Below, in pieces: positions 41,338-49,906 of a DNA stretch of 64,000 nt. Made by a program: the position numbers and the translations under genes. The stretch covers positions 3,224,001 to 3,288,000 of the forward strand of contig NZ_CP043178.1 in NCBI RefSeq assembly GCF_014217545.1. The letters run 5' to 3'. This stretch comes from Pseudarthrobacter sp. NBSH8. GTDB lineage: Bacteria; Actinomycetota; Actinomycetes; Actinomycetales; Micrococcaceae. Every line of letters starts with the position of its first letter. The first letter of the stretch is position 1. The notes beneath the pieces are model-generated. The model saw nothing but the letters and a program-made list of their open reading frames with translations, was not told the origin of the DNA and did no database searches.

Positions 41338-43863
41338 TCACCGGGCGGACACGACCCACCTTCCAGCGCGGCAGAGGACCTTTGGCGCATGGTTGCAGAG
41401 TGCCCAGTACGCCGAGCCTGCGGCCAGTGAGGCCACCACGGCGAGGGCGGGGCTGAGCTCAACCACCAGGGGGTAGACCAGCCAATGCACCAGGTAGATG
41501 TGCAGGGACGCGCCGGCCAGCAGAACCGTGAGGCGCCGCAGCCCTGCCGGGACGGGAACGCTGGGCAGCCACAAGAGCAGGAGGATCCCGGCAATGACCG
41601 TCAGTTCACGGTAGGGATTATCGAAAAAGCCCGGGATGGTCACAGCGGCCACGAGGCTCAGGCCGCATCGCTGAAGGACGTGGCGGGCCCGGGCAACCGC
41701 CCATCCCAAAGCGAAGAGCCAAAGCGCCGGCGTGGTGTGCGGAATTCCCGGCTCAAAAAGCTCATACCGGGTGAGCAGTCCAGCGGCGAGCAGTGCAAGC
41801 GGAAAGAGGAAAGGAAGGCGCTTTTCGGCCCGGCTGACCCAGGGCAGGGCGAGTAATGCCGTCATGCTGACCAGCAGGTAGACGAGCACTTCGACGAACC
41901 AGAAATGCCACTGCGTGGTCACCTCCTCGGGTCCGATAATCGCGTTGAGCAGGACGATATTCGCGAGGCTGTACTTGTCCGTGACAAGGTAGGCGAAGCC
42001 GATGAAGGCCACGCTGGGGATGATGATCTTGGCCAGGCTGGCTGCCTGTTTACGCAGGCGGGGCACACGCTCCCCCGCAAGCTGGAACCGGGCAAAGTTG
42101 AACCCCGCCACGGCCATGAGCACGTGCGCGGCACCCTGCCAGTGCAGGAATCCGATATGGGTACTGACAATCAGGAAAATCGCGGCCGCCCGCAACACGA
42201 TGCTGGTTTCAAGCCGGGCGAACACGCGGCGCCGCTTCCGCGTCCGTGGCTGCTCAAGGCGGGCCCCCAGCACCCCCACCGGAGTGATATGCCAGTCCGG
42301 GGGCAAGTGTCCCAAGGCCTGCTCGAGCCGCACCGACGCCGCCACATACGACAGCGAGTCCCCGCCGAGCGAAACGAACGTGTCGCCGTCGGAAATGTCC
42401 GTCAGTTCCAGCGTGTCCTCAAAAATCCGCAGCACGCTGTCCTGCGGGCCAGCCCCGGAGTTCGTGCTGGATGCCGCGTCTTGAACGGTGGGCTGGGAGA
42501 GGGCCAGGACGGCAGGGTAGTCCGGCTTCCCGGATGTCAGCCGCGGGAGTTCCTGCACCGCGTGGACTTCCAGGGCAGCGCGCGGCAGGCCGATGCCCTG
42601 GGCGAGGAGCTTACCCACCAGCGCCGGGTCGTGTTCACCCTCGACGGCCACCACGAGCCCCAGGTCCGTGCCGGCACTCGCCGCCTGAATGCCAAGGTCG
42701 GCCAGGATCCGTTCCACCTGGCCAAGGTCGACGCGCAGACCCACGATCTTGACGAACCGGCTGCGCCTCCCCACCACCTCGTACAATCCGTCCGCGTTCA
42801 GGCGGGCCAGGTCGCCGGTGCGGAGTTCATCCACCGTCCGCCCGAGGCCCAGGTCCTCCGGCGTCCCGGCGTATCCCAGCATCACGTTGGGCCCGGAATA
42901 GACCAGCTCCCCGTCCTCCAGTCCAGGGACCGGGTCGATCCGGAAGGCCCCGCCCGGGACCGGGATTCCGATGGCGCCGGGCGACGCCCCTGCCAGCCGC
43001 GGCGGGAGGTAGGCCATGCGCGCGGTGGCCTCCGTCTGGCCGTACATCACAACGAGGTCCCAGCCGCTCCGTGCACCCAGCTCGGCGTATCGCCGGACCA
43101 GGTCAGGGCCGAGCCTGCCGCCGGCCTGCGTCACATACCTGAGCGTGGGCAGATCCATCGTGGCGAACCCCACGCGTTCGAGCAGATCGAAAGTATAGGG
43201 AACGGCCGCGAATGACGTGGCCCCCTCGCTGCGGAACAGATCCCAGAAGCAGGGGTCCACCACGGACAGATCCGTCAGGACCAGGCTGGCGCCACGCAAC
43301 AGGTGGCTGTTGATCACTGACAGTCCGTAACAGTAGGACATGGGCAGCGTGGTCATTGCCCGGTCATCTCCGGTGATGCCGAGGTATTCCGCGATGGATT
43401 CTGCGTTGGCCTGCAGGTTTTGATAGGACAGCCGCACCAGCTTGGGTGAGCCGGTGGACCCTGAGGTGCTCAGCAGAAGCGCCAGGTCCGGGTGCAGAGT
43501 GTGTCCGGTGCCAGGCCGTCGCTCCTCCAGGACCATCTGGCCGCTTGCGGAACGAAGGATGACGTCCGGATCGTAGGCCGCGACGAGGGACTCCAGGGCG
43601 GCAGGCTTGTCCGCGGGCAGGAGGATCAGCGGATGACCGGCAGCCATGGCCGCCAGATACCCCACCAGCGATTCGACGTCGTTACCGGCGGTCAGCGCCA
43701 CCAGCCGGCGTTCGGTACCGAGGCGCCGGCCAAGCTCCCCAACACGGTCAGCCAGTTCCCGGTACGTCAGGACACCATTGCTGATGGCAACGGCAGTCCT
43801 GTCACCGTTGTCCGCAAGGTTGGCGGCAAAGTGCAGGCGTTGAAGGTCAAGTTGGATGCTCAT
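41338..43863 (-). CDS. Adenylation domain - carrier domain - membrane acyltransferase fusion
   Basis: An 841-residue protein with three parts. Residues 1-470 form an AMP-forming adenylation domain (LLLSTSGSTGSPKLVRLSY at 129-147, then VMYGQTEATARMAYLPP, RTGDLARLNADGLYEVVGR and TSGKPDYPAV). Residues ~480-545 are a carrier domain with the phosphopantetheine serine in SLGGDSLSYVA. Residues ~550-841 are an acyltransferase-3 type membrane domain with about ten helices (LRAAAIFLIVSTHIGFLHWQ, His as likely catalyst). The protein should activate a carboxylic or amino acid, load it on the carrier and hand it to the membrane domain for transfer to an exported or surface acceptor, much as DltA/DltC/DltB do as separate proteins. 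Substrate unknown. It stands alone, convergent with the AbiEi-like gene. The ATG at 43863 follows no clear ribosome site. Confidence 0.85.
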   Translation of the reverse strand: MSIQLDLQRLHFAANLADNGDRTAVAISNGVLTYRELADRVGELGRRLGTERRLVALTAGNDVESLVGYLAAMAAGHPLILLPADKPAALESLVAAYDPDVILRSASGQMVLEERRPGTGHTLHPDLALLLSTSGSTGSPKLVRLSYQNLQANAESIAEYLGITGDDRAMTTLPMSYCYGLSVINSHLLRGASLVLTDLSVVDPCFWDLFRSEGATSFAAVPYTFDLLERVGFATMDLPTLRYVTQAGGRLGPDLVRRYAELGARSGWDLVVMYGQTEATARMAYLPPRLAGASPGAIGIPVPGGAFRIDPVPGLEDGELVYSGPNVMLGYAGTPEDLGLGRTVDELRTGDLARLNADGLYEVVGRRSRFVKIVGLRVDLGQVERILADLGIQAASAGTDLGLVVAVEGEHDPALVGKLLAQGIGLPRAALEVHAVQELPRLTSGKPDYPAVLALSQPTVQDAASSTNSGAGPQDSVLRIFEDTLELTDISDGDTFVSLGGDSLSYVAASVRLEQALGHLPPDWHITPVGVLGARLEQPRTRKRRRVFARLETSIVLRAAAIFLIVSTHIGFLHWQGAAHVLMAVAGFNFARFQLAGERVPRLRKQAASLAKIIIPSVAFIGFAYLVTDKYSLANIVLLNAIIGPEEVTTQWHFWFVEVLVYLLVSMTALLALPWVSRAEKRLPFLFPLALLAAGLLTRYELFEPGIPHTTPALWLFALGWAVARARHVLQRCGLSLVAAVTIPGFFDNPYRELTVIAGILLLLWLPSVPVPAGLRRLTVLLAGASLHIYLVHWLVYPLVVELSPALAVVASLAAGSAYWALCNHAPKVLCRAGRWVVSAR

Positions 43864-44042
43864 AGCGCGCGTGGTCCATAGGGTGTCTTCGGGGAGATTA
43901 GGGGAACCTAACTCGAAAACAGTACACCGGGCTTTGGCGAATTAAGAAACCAAAGTGTGCCGTATTTCCACAGTTGCTGGCGTAATGCGGCCGCCTGGGA
44001 CCGGCGTTGGGGTGCCCGCGACGGCGGCCGGGCGGCGTTGGT

Positions 44043-44861
44043 TCAGACCGCTTGGTTCAGCGGGCTTTCCTGGGCGTATATCGGACGGGTAATGCCGCCA
44101 AGAGTGGCGGTGCCCAGTTGCAACATGTAGTCGTTCCGGCGCTTGGCGTTGATCCGCGATTCCGGCGTGAAGCCCTTTTCAGGTTCGTCCGCGTAGTGGG
44201 CCGCAAGGCCGTCCCGCATCAGACGGATGGCTTCGGCCCGCTGCTGGGATACCGCCGCGTGGGTGGAGCCAAGCTCGGCGGCCAGTTCTTTGACGGTACG
44301 TCCGGCGAGGTAGACCTCTTCAACGATGTAGCGCATCTTTTCCGGCAGCGCGGTGACGGCGGCTCGAAGGTACTTCACGCGTTCGTCGGCGAGAACTGAA
44401 CGTTCCGGCGACGCCGTCTCCGCTGCGAAAGTCTCGACGATGACATCATCCAGGGGTGTCAGCGTGCGGGCAGCGTCAGCCAGGGCAGCCTCCACTACGC
44501 TGCGCTCCACCCCCAACGCCGATGCAACCTCAGGCACGGTGGGCGTCCGGCCCAGGATGCCCTGCAGTGTCTCCTGGACAGCCATGGTTTCCTTGATGCG
44601 TTTGCGGGCCGAGCGGGTAGCCCAGTCGTTGGCGCGCATCTCATCCGCAAAGGCGCCGATGATGCGACGCCGGGCGAAGGCGCCGAAAGGAACACCCAGG
44701 GACGCATCAAAGGATTCCGCGGAGGTTATCAGGGCGATGGCGCCCACCGACGCCAAATCATCACGCGACAAATGCGAAGCTTTGGCGCACAACTCCGAGA
44801 CCAGATAGCCCACCAGCGGCAAATGCTGAAGGACCAACCCGTTACGTTGGTCGCGATTCAA
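44043..44861 (-). CDS. FliA/WhiG-like sigma factor
   Basis: A 272-residue sigma-70 family group-3 factor, by position the likely flagellar sigma. Region 2 is at the N-terminal third (LASVGAIALITSAESFDASL, then PFGAFARRRIIGAFADEMRA), region 3 in the middle (RTPTVPEVASALGVERSVVE) and region 4 near residues 185-230 (LPEKMRYIVEEVYLAGRTVK, then ELGSTHAAVSQQRAEAIRLM). The start is set at TTG 44861, where GGGGGG lies about six bases upstream; a longer frame to 45113 would overlap the divergent promoter region and has no family resemblance. The C-terminal ~30 residues (MLQLGTATLGGITRPIYAQE) are an extra tail. It borders the flagellar genes. Confidence 0.8.
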   Translation of the reverse strand: MNRDQRNGLVLQHLPLVGYLVSELCAKASHLSRDDLASVGAIALITSAESFDASLGVPFGAFARRRIIGAFADEMRANDWATRSARKRIKETMAVQETLQGILGRTPTVPEVASALGVERSVVEAALADAARTLTPLDDVIVETFAAETASPERSVLADERVKYLRAAVTALPEKMRYIVEEVYLAGRTVKELAAELGSTHAAVSQQRAEAIRLMRDGLAAHYADEPEKGFTPESRINAKRRNDYMLQLGTATLGGITRPIYAQESPLNQAV

Positions 44862-45008
44862 GATTAGCCCCCCGTGAAACCGAATTATGTGATGCTGAGA
44901 AGCAGCATCGAAGCGAAGACTATCATCTGGTTGTGGCCCCCACGTGTACGCTCGGTCATACGAACGCGCCGACCTGAACGGCGGGTCCAGGCCAGGGACG
45001 GGGGAATC

Positions 45009-45536
45009 ATGGGGGCAGAGGAACTTTCCGCGTCTCTGTGGCGCGAAAGACGGGGCCTGGAACTGCTGCTCTTCCGTTTGGAAACGCAGCTTCTCTACCT
45101 GAACGCCGACCAATTTCAGTGGCTCGCCTTCACGTCTGCGGACTTGGAAAGCGCCGTAGAGAATCTGCGCTTCGAGACGCTGGCCCGCAACGTCGAGGCC
45201 TCAGCCGTGGCAGCCCAGTGGGGTGCGCCCCCGCAGGCCACCCTCCCCCACCTCGCTGCGACAGCCCCGACGGATGTCTGGGGTGCGCTGCTGCAGGAGC
45301 ATCACAGCGAACTGAGTGTCCTTGTGGGGCAGGTCAACTCCGCCAGGGAAGCCAACATCGGAGCCCTCCGCGCCGCCTTGGAAGGCTCTGCCCGGGATGC
45401 GGAAGCGGCCGGCATGTCACCGGAGCCGGCCGATGAACTGGCAGTCCACGCCCGGCACGTCGCCTCGGAGCGCGCCCTGGCAGTGGTTCAGGAATGTGGC
45501 CAGCCGCTGGTGAAGGAGTTCCTGGGACTGGATTAG
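45009..45536 (+). CDS. FlgN-like flagellar chaperone
   Basis: A 175-residue, mostly helical protein of the FlgN type (SASLWRERRGLELLLFRLET at the start, with leucine-rich coiled segments after). FlgN proteins hold the hook-associated proteins FlgK and FlgL before export. The ATG at 45009 is preceded by GGGGGA; an upstream start at 44874 would enter the divergent promoter region. It is the only plus-strand gene in the flagellar region, and its stop overlaps the csrA stop by four bases, so flgK/flgL are not downstream here. The assignment rests on helical pattern and context. Confidence 0.6.
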   Translation: MGAEELSASLWRERRGLELLLFRLETQLLYLNADQFQWLAFTSADLESAVENLRFETLARNVEASAVAAQWGAPPQATLPHLAATAPTDVWGALLQEHHSELSVLVGQVNSAREANIGALRAALEGSARDAEAAGMSPEPADELAVHARHVASERALAVVQECGQPLVKEFLGLD

Positions 45537-45766
45537 CTCAGCGGCGGCAGGAAAGCCTTGAGCAGCTCTTCAGCCTCCGGACCGGCCTGCGCTGCGGCGA
45601 TGTTGGCGGCAGCGATGGCCTCCACCACTTCGCTGCGCTGGATGGTGACCCCACGCGGGGCCTCGATCCCGATCCGCACGCCGTCGCCGCGCCCCTCCAT
45701 GACCGTGATGACAATGTCCTCGCCGATCATGATTTTCTCGCCCGGTTTACGCGTCAGAACCAACAT
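45533..45766 (-). CDS. csrA: Carbon storage regulator CsrA
   Basis: A 77-residue RNA-binding translational regulator. The N-terminus MLVLTRKPGEKIMIGEDIVI is diagnostic, followed by GVRIGIEAPRGVTIQRSEVV with the conserved RNA-contacting Arg. The C-terminal ~20 residues (AQAGPEAEELLKAFLPPLS) extend beyond the minimal protein. In flagellated Gram-positives CsrA represses flagellin translation and is held by FliW; no fliW lies in this window. Last gene of the long minus-strand flagellar run, four bases after the flhF-like stop. Confidence 0.95.
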   Translation of the reverse strand: MLVLTRKPGEKIMIGEDIVITVMEGRGDGVRIGIEAPRGVTIQRSEVVEAIAAANIAAAQAGPEAEELLKAFLPPLS

Positions 45767-45770
45767 GTTC

Positions 45771-46736
45771 TCAATGTACCTTTCTGCCGTCCTGCCAGCC
45801 GACCGGCAGGCCCAGGCTGTTCACCGTGCCGGGGCTCAGCGTGTCCGCCGTACCCACCACTGCCAGGGCATCCACACCCAGCTTCTGCGTCAGGACCCCC
45901 AGCCAGGCCGCCGTATCCTCCGGTTTCCTGCGGGCATCCGCCACCACCCAGATCTGGTCTGCGGCAAAGCCGGCAATGAGCGCCGCATGGCCGGCGACGT
46001 CGCGCGGCCGGCCCAGCCCGAAGGCCAGCAGCACCGTCTGCCCGGTGGCCACCGCCCCGGCGCGGGCCGCCGTGGCACCTTGCCGGTCCGGGATGTGCAG
46101 GTGACCGAACGCACTGAGCTTGCCGCCCGTCCGGACGTCGCAGCCGCCGGCGGCCATGGACATTTCCAGGGCGGGGCCCAGGGCGTCGTCGCCGAGCCCG
46201 AGCAGCAGCACCAGGTCCCCCGCCCCGGCAAGCAAGGTTGGCGCCTTCCCCGCTTCAGGAACACTGGCCGGCAAGGAACGGCCGACGGCGGGCGCTACAG
46301 GCCCGTACTCCTTGCCCAGTTGCTCCAGCAGCCCGGCGAAGTCCGCCCGCGCCGTGGACACCGGCACAGCAGGAGAGACCGGCACCGCAGCGGAACGCGG
46401 CACCGCAGTCCCGGTGCCGGCGTGGAGGCGCTGTTCGGTCGCGTCGGCCTGCTCCAGCAGGGCGGCGATGGCCGGCCGGTGCAGCCCGGGGTGGGTCTCC
46501 GGAACTGGGCCGGCAGCCGCCGTCGGACGTTCCGGATTGCCTGCCCGCAGGGCCGCGGGCGGCTCCGCCGGCACTTCCACCGTGGCCTCGAAGCGGTTCG
46601 CCGCAAAGAGGCCGGCGATGCCCGGGTTGGTGACCTTCTCCGCCGCGACGATCCTCGCCCCGGCACCGTACCGGGTCTCCGCCTTTTTTCGGATGGCTTC
46701 CAGGGACGAACCCTTAAGCCTGAATTGCTTCAGCAT
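45771..46736 (-). CDS. FlhF-like protein lacking the P-loop (pseudo-GTPase)
   Basis: A 321-residue protein in the flhF position, directly after flhA. The N-terminal part matches FlhF (FRLKGSSLEAIRKKAETRYG, then GARIVAAEKV). A Pro/Ala-rich linker follows, then a C-terminal part with the order of the SRP-GTPase fold (VLLLGLGDDALGPALEMSMA in the P-loop position; VVADARRKPEDTAAWLG; TLSPGTVNSLGLPVGWQDGR at the end). The GxxGxGKT P-loop is replaced by GLGDDALG with no Lys, and the TKLD motif is absent, so GTP binding is unlikely. It would still place it with FlhA but without the GTP switch. The start at 46736 follows GGGGGTGG and overlaps flhA by 23 bases. Confidence 0.75.
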   Translation of the reverse strand: MLKQFRLKGSSLEAIRKKAETRYGAGARIVAAEKVTNPGIAGLFAANRFEATVEVPAEPPAALRAGNPERPTAAAGPVPETHPGLHRPAIAALLEQADATEQRLHAGTGTAVPRSAAVPVSPAVPVSTARADFAGLLEQLGKEYGPVAPAVGRSLPASVPEAGKAPTLLAGAGDLVLLLGLGDDALGPALEMSMAAGGCDVRTGGKLSAFGHLHIPDRQGATAARAGAVATGQTVLLAFGLGRPRDVAGHAALIAGFAADQIWVVADARRKPEDTAAWLGVLTQKLGVDALAVVGTADTLSPGTVNSLGLPVGWQDGRKVH

Positions 46737-48762
46737 GGCGAACCACCCCCACCGTTTCGATTCCGACATTCGCGGCAGTCACTTCACGGTAGGAGAGCAC
46801 CTGCACACCGCCGTCGGGCGATGCCACCAGCCGCCGCACGGCTGGCCGCAGCGCCGGCGCGCACACCAGAACGGCGTGCCGCCCGGCCGCAGCCGCGGAC
46901 TCGATGGACTGCTTGACCGAGCCCAGCACAGCGTCCAGCCGGGCCTGGCTCATCACGATCTGCGTGCCGCCTTCGCCCGGACGCAGGTCCTCCAGCATGG
47001 ACTGCTCCAGCAGCGGATCGATCATGATCACGTAAAGAACTCCCCCGTCCAGGAACTTCGCGGCGAGCGCCGGGCCAAGCGACTGCCGGGCCGACTCAAT
47101 CAGAGCCTCAGGCTCGGCGGATACCTTTGCACGGAGGGCCAGGGCTTCGTAGATGCGCGGGAGGTCGTTGATGGGGATCTGCTCCTCGAGCATACCCTGC
47201 AGCACCCGCTGGATTTCCGCCAGGGACAGCAGCGCGGGGGTCAGGTCATCGACGGCAGCGGGGCTCTGCTTCCGGACGCCTTCCGTCAGGATGCGGACGT
47301 CCTCGCGGGAGAGCAACCGGGCAGCGTTGGCCGTGACAATCGAGGACAGGTGCGTCACCAGCACCGAGACACGGTCGATCACGGTGGCGCCGGTCATCTC
47401 GGCGCTGTGCCGCATTTCGGACGGAATCCACTTGCCCGCGAGCCCGAAGACGGGTTCCACGGTGGACACACCGGGGAGCGCGTCCAGGAAATCGCCCAAG
47501 GCCAGCATCCGGCTCGACGGCGCCGTGCCCCGTCCCGCTTCCACCCCGGCGATGCGGATGGCGTACGTAGCCGGCGGCAACTCCACACTGTCCCTGGTGC
47601 GGACCGGCGGAATGACCAGCCCCAGTTCCATGGCGATCTTGTGGCGCAGGGAACGGACCCGGGCCAGCAGGTCATCCGAGGCGCCGGAGACGAGGTCCAC
47701 CAGATCCGGGGCCAGCAGGATCTCCACGGGGTGTACCCGCATGTCCTCCATCAGCCTTTCGTTAGGGTCCTCCACAGGGGTCAGGGCGGCGTGCTCCTCC
47801 GCGGCCTGGATGTCCGCCTGACCCTTCTGTTGCGCGGCCATGCGCCGTGAAGCGAACAGCAGCAGGGCACCCACCGCCAGGAAGGGAAGGATGGGCATGC
47901 CCGGGATCAGTGCCATGGCTATGGCGGCCAGCCCGGCAATCAGCAGGGCATGGGGTGACTGCATCAGCTGGGAGGACGCCGTGCGGCCCATGTCCTCCTC
48001 AGCGTTGGAGCGGGTGACGATCATGCCGGTGGAGACGGCCATAAGCAACGCCGGGATCTGGCTGACCAGCCCGTCACCCATGGTCAGCAGCCCGTAGGTG
48101 CTTAGGGCGTCGCCGATGTCCATGCCGCGTTGCAGGACACCGATGGCGATCCCGCCCAGGAAGTTGATGATGACAATGATGATGCCGGCGATGGCATCGC
48201 CCTTGACGAACTTGGACGCACCGTCCATGGCCCCGTAGAAATCGGCCTCAGCGGAGACCTCCGCCCGCCGTTTCCGGGCCTGGTCATCGGTGATGAGGCC
48301 GGCGTTGAGGTCGGCGTCGATGGCCATCTGCTTGCCGGGCATGGCGTCCAGCGTGAATCTGGCGCCCACCTCGGCCACCCGCTCCGCTCCCTTGGTGACC
48401 ACCACAAACTGGATGACCACCAGGATCAGGAACACCACGGCACCGATGATCATGGAACCGCCCACTGTGACCTGGCCGAACGCCTCGATCACCTGCCCCG
48501 CGTACCCCTGCCCCAGCACCAGCCGGGTGGACGCCACGTTGATGCCCAGCCGGAACAGCGTGGCCACCAGCAGCAGCGAGGGGAACACCGAGAAGTCCAG
48601 GGGCTTCTTCACGAACATGCTGGTGAGCAGGACCAACAGCGCAAGCACGATGTTGCAGACAATCAGGAAGTCCAACAGCGGCGCCGGAACCGGGACCACA
48701 AGGAGCAGGACGATGCCCACGATCCCCACCGGCACTGCCAGCCTGCCAATTCGGTTGTTCAT
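46714..48762 (-). CDS. flhA: Flagellar export gate protein FlhA
   Basis: Major export-gate component of the flagellar type III secretion apparatus; 682 residues, normal for the family. Eight membrane helices occupy the first ~320 residues (NRIGRLAVPVGIVGIVLLLV, PLLDFLIVCNIVLALLVLLT). The conserved cytoplasmic loop GARFTLDAMPGKQMAIDADL and RRAEVSAEADFYGAMDGASK is clear. The C-terminal cytoplasmic domain (VSVLVTHLSSIVTANAARLL, then LSYREV) binds chaperone-substrate complexes. The start at 48762 has AAAGGA upstream; an in-frame extension to 48837 has no family resemblance. About 65 bases separate it from the flhB stop. Confidence 0.95.
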   Translation of the reverse strand: MNNRIGRLAVPVGIVGIVLLLVVPVPAPLLDFLIVCNIVLALLVLLTSMFVKKPLDFSVFPSLLLVATLFRLGINVASTRLVLGQGYAGQVIEAFGQVTVGGSMIIGAVVFLILVVIQFVVVTKGAERVAEVGARFTLDAMPGKQMAIDADLNAGLITDDQARKRRAEVSAEADFYGAMDGASKFVKGDAIAGIIIVIINFLGGIAIGVLQRGMDIGDALSTYGLLTMGDGLVSQIPALLMAVSTGMIVTRSNAEEDMGRTASSQLMQSPHALLIAGLAAIAMALIPGMPILPFLAVGALLLFASRRMAAQQKGQADIQAAEEHAALTPVEDPNERLMEDMRVHPVEILLAPDLVDLVSGASDDLLARVRSLRHKIAMELGLVIPPVRTRDSVELPPATYAIRIAGVEAGRGTAPSSRMLALGDFLDALPGVSTVEPVFGLAGKWIPSEMRHSAEMTGATVIDRVSVLVTHLSSIVTANAARLLSREDVRILTEGVRKQSPAAVDDLTPALLSLAEIQRVLQGMLEEQIPINDLPRIYEALALRAKVSAEPEALIESARQSLGPALAAKFLDGGVLYVIMIDPLLEQSMLEDLRPGEGGTQIVMSQARLDAVLGSVKQSIESAAAAGRHAVLVCAPALRPAVRRLVASPDGGVQVLSYREVTAANVGIETVGVVRHAEAIQA

Positions 48763-48826
48763 GCGGTGGTCCTTTCCGGAATGGTCCGGGTGTTGGTGTT
48801 CTGGGCGGCTCTGGTCCGGCTTGGTT

Positions 48827-49906
48827 TCATACGGCATCCGCCATCTGGTGCAGGCCGCGGGCTGCGCCGCGGGATTTGAGCGCCATCACGAACGCCAGCA
48901 CGCCGGCCACCGCGCGGTACAGCTCCACCGGGATCTCCTGGCCAAGCTCGCAGGCCGAGTGCAGGGCCCGCGCCAACGGAACGTCCTGCACCATGGGCAC
49001 GTCCTTCGCCTCCGCTTCCTGCCGGATGCGGGCGGCGATGACCCCCGCCCCCTTGGCCACCACGCGCGGGGCCGATTTGCCGGCGTCGTACTTCAGCGCA
49101 ACCGCCACGTGCGTGGGGTTGACCAGCACGACGTCGGCGTCCGCAATGGCGGCGATCATGCGGTTCCGACTCATGGACAGCTGCCGGGAACGGCGTTGGG
49201 CGCGGATGAGAGGATCGCCGTCGGTGTTCTTGTTCTCGTCCGTGACTTCTTTCTTGGACATGCGCGTCTTCTTGCGGTTGCGGCGCATGACCACCAGGAC
49301 GTCCGCGGCGGCCAGCACCAGGCCCGCGGCCACCGCGAACTGGATCAGCGCGCCGATGCCGTCCGTGGCCGCCTGGATCACGCCGGCCACCGGCAGCCCG
49401 CCGGCGGTGAGCAGTACGGGGATCAGGCCCTTCACCACCATGTACAGCACCACCCCGACGACGGTGGCCTTCAGGAGCGCCTTCACGCCGCCCCAGACGG
49501 CCTGCGCGCCGAAGAGCCGCTTCATGCCGCTGAGCAGGTTGAAATGCTCGAAGTCGGCGCGGAACTTCTTGAAGTGGACACCGCCCTGCACCGCGGAGCC
49601 GCCCAGCACCACCAGGAAAACCACCACGAACATGGGCCCCAGGACCGCTGCCGTTGAACCGAGTCCGGCTTCCATGGCCTGCAGGGCCTTCTCCGGTTCG
49701 GGCCCGGCCATGAGGGCGCGGACGCTGAACATCTGGTCCACGGCGGCATTGGATGCCCGCTCAATGGTGGCGGGGAGCATGACGGCACCGGCACCGACGC
49801 CGAGCCACGCTGTAAGGTCCTGCGAACGCGTGAGCTGGCCCTTGGACCGGACCTCCCGCATCCGTTTGTCAGTGGCCTGCTCGGTTCTCTCCTGCGAATC
49901 GGACAC
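48827..49906 (-). CDS. flhB: Flagellar export switch protein FlhB
   Basis: Membrane protein that changes export specificity from hook to filament substrates by self-cleavage. The 359-residue protein has the N-terminal SQERTEQATDKRMREVRSKG, four membrane helices, and the autocleavage motif NPTH within VVLVNPTHVAVALKYDAGKS, followed by GAGVIAARIRQEAEAKDVPM and the usual LARALHSACELGQEIPVELY. The GTG start at 49906 abuts the fliR TGA, and GGGGGTGG lies upstream. Normal length. Confidence 0.95.
   Translation of the reverse strand: MSDSQERTEQATDKRMREVRSKGQLTRSQDLTAWLGVGAGAVMLPATIERASNAAVDQMFSVRALMAGPEPEKALQAMEAGLGSTAAVLGPMFVVVFLVVLGGSAVQGGVHFKKFRADFEHFNLLSGMKRLFGAQAVWGGVKALLKATVVGVVLYMVVKGLIPVLLTAGGLPVAGVIQAATDGIGALIQFAVAAGLVLAAADVLVVMRRNRKKTRMSKKEVTDENKNTDGDPLIRAQRRSRQLSMSRNRMIAAIADADVVLVNPTHVAVALKYDAGKSAPRVVAKGAGVIAARIRQEAEAKDVPMVQDVPLARALHSACELGQEIPVELYRAVAGVLAFVMALKSRGAARGLHQMADAV

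Noticed and set aside
45558..46916. A 452-codon plus-strand frame opposite the flhF-like gene
   Set aside because: Low-complexity Arg/Pro/Gly translation with no family features; the minus strand carries csrA and the FlhF-like gene in operon order.
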